This document shows positions 62,539 through 64,000 of a stretch of DNA of 64,000 nucleotides, piece by piece. Position 1 is the stretch's first letter. Every line of letters starts with the position of its first letter. The stretch comes from Zavarzinella sp. (GTDB lineage: Bacteria > Planctomycetota > Planctomycetia > Gemmatales > Gemmataceae): contig JAWKTI010000006.1 in NCBI GenBank assembly GCA_041399155.1, forward strand, positions 62,001-126,000, in the 5' to 3' direction. A program made the translations under genes and the position numbers. A model generated the notes under the pieces. The model saw only the letters and a list, made by a program, of their open reading frames with translations, was not told where the DNA came from and ran no database searches.

Positions 62539-63999
62539 CTAATCCACACTTTCTGCAAACGCGGTGTGGGAAGGGAGTTCCTGGTGGGTGTTCAGTGGTT
62601 TGGCGATGGGCACCACTTCAGACTGTTTCTTCTTGCGGGAGGCGGCAAGTTCGGTTGACCACCGATGCAGTTCTCGGAAGATTTTCGTTGCTTCGTGGGT
62701 GTTCGGGTCGGGCACCACACCCGTTACTGGCAGGCCAAGATCGATACAGCAGTATTTCTGCACCATCACCGCAGCAGCCATCTGGATTTCGCGGTTGGGC
62801 TGAACTGCCGCTTCTTCCAGAATGGCAATTGCCCGTGGGTCTTCTTTGTGGGCCAGCAGCGTTTCTGCGGCAATCAATCGCAGCATGGTGGGCTGGTCTT
62901 TGCCAATGAATTTCGATGCAAGTTCAATCGGGAACCAGTCCAGTTTCTTCAGCTTGTGGGCCAGTTCCACACGAATCGGCGTGGGAATTTTAGGATTCAG
63001 CAGATACCCTACCACCCGTTCGATGGCCATGGACGTGTCTTCCTGCAGAATCTTATCGCAGTGGCGAATGAACGATTTGGTGGCCCGCTTTTCAATGATC
63101 CCACCTTCACGCATCCAGAGAATCAGGTCTTCGGTGGCTTCCGGGGGTAGTTTTTCGGAATAGGGCAGGTGGCCATCCCGTTCCGCCCGTGGGAAGCCAA
63201 AATGGTCGCGGATGCCACCCCGGATCACCGTCCAACGCTGATCCGCTTGCAACATCAGTGCCTGTAAGGCGGCCCGCCGCACCAATTTCGATTGATCCCG
63301 CAAAAATGGCAGGATCGCCTGAAGATGTCGTGTTTTGTGCACACGGGCAAGAGCATTCATCCCCGCCGCTTTCACTTCCGGGCTGGTGCTGGAATTCACA
63401 TGCAGAATCAGTCGATCGACACCCGCTTTTTCAATTGATGGGTGGTCTTCCAATGCCAATAGAATCAGCACCTGCAAAGGCAAATCCACATGAATCAATG
63501 CATTAATACCAGGCAGTGGGTCACGCCGGAGGTATTGTCGCAACAGGGTTGCTTCGGGAAGATGCACAATATCAGTCAATTGTTTGGGCCAATCGGTTTT
63601 CTGAGAAAGTTCCCATAAAAGGAACTTGGCCTTGCGTGCGGCACCGTTTCGACTGGTAAACTCCCGATCGAGGATCAGGATGAAGGGAATGATCAGCAGG
63701 ATTGCCTGCACCAGGTGCACCCATTTTGCCGCACCGCTGGGCTGAAAGTACCAGCAGGTGAAGTAGGCAATTGCGAATACGCCCAGATAGATCCACGACG
63801 AGATTCGACGGTAGCGAGAGGCAACGAAGATGGCACCAGCGATGCCCATGAGAACGCCCGCGATACCCGCAAGCACCACAATGGCGTGGGGATGCAAAAA
63901 TGAGAGAACAATGAGAGAACAAGCCGGTACGAACGCCATCGTTGAAGCGATTGGTTCGAATAATGGCTTGCGATCGTTCACCAGGGCATGGGTTTGCAT
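62539..63999 (-). CDS. Membrane protein with HEAT-like repeats (may start beyond window)
   Basis: A frame of at least 486 residues ending at 62539. The first 130 residues have about four hydrophobic segments (MAFVPACSLIVLSFL, AIVVLAGIAGVLMGIAGAIF, IYLGVFAIAYFTCWYF, AILLIIPFILIL). The rest is cytosolic and helical with HEAT-like units (LPLQVLILLALEDHPSIEKA, SPEVKAAGMNALARVHK, KLVRRAALQALML). No catalytic motif was found. An ATG at 63999 is the last codon of the window, so the true start may lie upstream. Such membrane HEAT proteins may act as scaffolds; this is not shown. Confidence 0.7.
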   Translation of the reverse strand: MQTHALVNDRKPLFEPIASTMAFVPACSLIVLSFLHPHAIVVLAGIAGVLMGIAGAIFVASRYRRISSWIYLGVFAIAYFTCWYFQPSGAAKWVHLVQAILLIIPFILILDREFTSRNGAARKAKFLLWELSQKTDWPKQLTDIVHLPEATLLRQYLRRDPLPGINALIHVDLPLQVLILLALEDHPSIEKAGVDRLILHVNSSTSPEVKAAGMNALARVHKTRHLQAILPFLRDQSKLVRRAALQALMLQADQRWTVIRGGIRDHFGFPRAERDGHLPYSEKLPPEATEDLILWMREGGIIEKRATKSFIRHCDKILQEDTSMAIERVVGYLLNPKIPTPIRVELAHKLKKLDWFPIELASKFIGKDQPTMLRLIAAETLLAHKEDPRAIAILEEAAVQPNREIQMAAAVMVQKYCCIDLGLPVTGVVPDPNTHEATKIFRELHRWSTELAASRKKKQSEVVPIAKPLNTHQELPSHTAFAESVD

Positions 64000-64000
64000 A

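Overview
The window comes from a planctomycete chromosome, most likely of the Gemmatales/Gemmataceae. Typical marks are a DUF1559 prepilin-like protein followed by a small lipoprotein, a 1141-residue PVC-type heme-binding protein, a TIGR03067-like secreted protein, a tricorn-type S41 protease, exported Gfo/Idh and SGNH neighbours, and very short intergenic gaps. I could not fix the genus. No rRNA, tRNA or CRISPR array was found.

Layout. 1-5 kb: end of a NUDIX hydrolase, the selenocysteine elongation factor selB, a low-GC orphan gene, a truncated glycosyltransferase beside a dispersed repeat, then lipoprotein and DUF1559 genes. 5-7 kb: two hypothetical genes. 7.2-15.4 kb: a tightly coupled minus-strand operon of seven genes for a surface polysaccharide. 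It holds a UDP-GlcNAc-type 2-epimerase, a deacetylase-glycosyltransferase fusion, a DegT aminotransferase, a Gfo/Idh dehydrogenase, a hexapeptide acetyltransferase, an FAD oxidoreductase and a deacetylase. Together they resemble the Wbp route to a diacetamido mannuronic acid sugar nucleotide. 15.6-31.2 kb: proC, small hypotheticals, a papain-like protease inserted beside the PVC cytochrome gene and flanked by 212-bp direct repeats, a perfect parS site, SGNH and Gfo/Idh genes, purC, and an exported catalase-peroxidase.

31.5-37.2 kb is an accessory island. At least four decayed HINT-toxin cassettes lie in series, with immunity-like genes after the first three. The toxin ends look like a GIY-YIG (URI)-type nuclease, a possible REase-like domain, a DNA/RNA non-specific endonuclease with a YezG-like immunity gene, and a broken second GIY-YIG copy. 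37.5-45.7 kb: a TetR regulator with a palindromic operator inside its promoter, then an HlyD/ABC/FtsX/FtsX exporter operon and nuoD. 45.9-53.6 kb: Ntn hydrolase, Gly-rich secreted protein, SnoaL-like protein, tricorn-like protease, SRPBCC protein.

53.6-60.1 kb is a second toxin/immunity island: a SUKH protein, an EF-G domain IV-like protein, a broken HINT cassette that keeps the catalytic Cys, an IS630-type element with 26-bp perfect inverted repeats, and a HINT-deaminase cassette followed by a HEAT-repeat immunity candidate. Its core is flanked by direct repeats of about 190 bp. The window ends with rpmI-rplT, a guanidine-II (mini-ykkC) riboswitch in front of a Gdx/SugE exporter, a DUF2071 protein and a membrane HEAT-repeat protein.

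The most unusual content is the pair of toxin-cassette islands. They look like stores of displaced toxin tips that lack the N-terminal delivery part of a polymorphic toxin.
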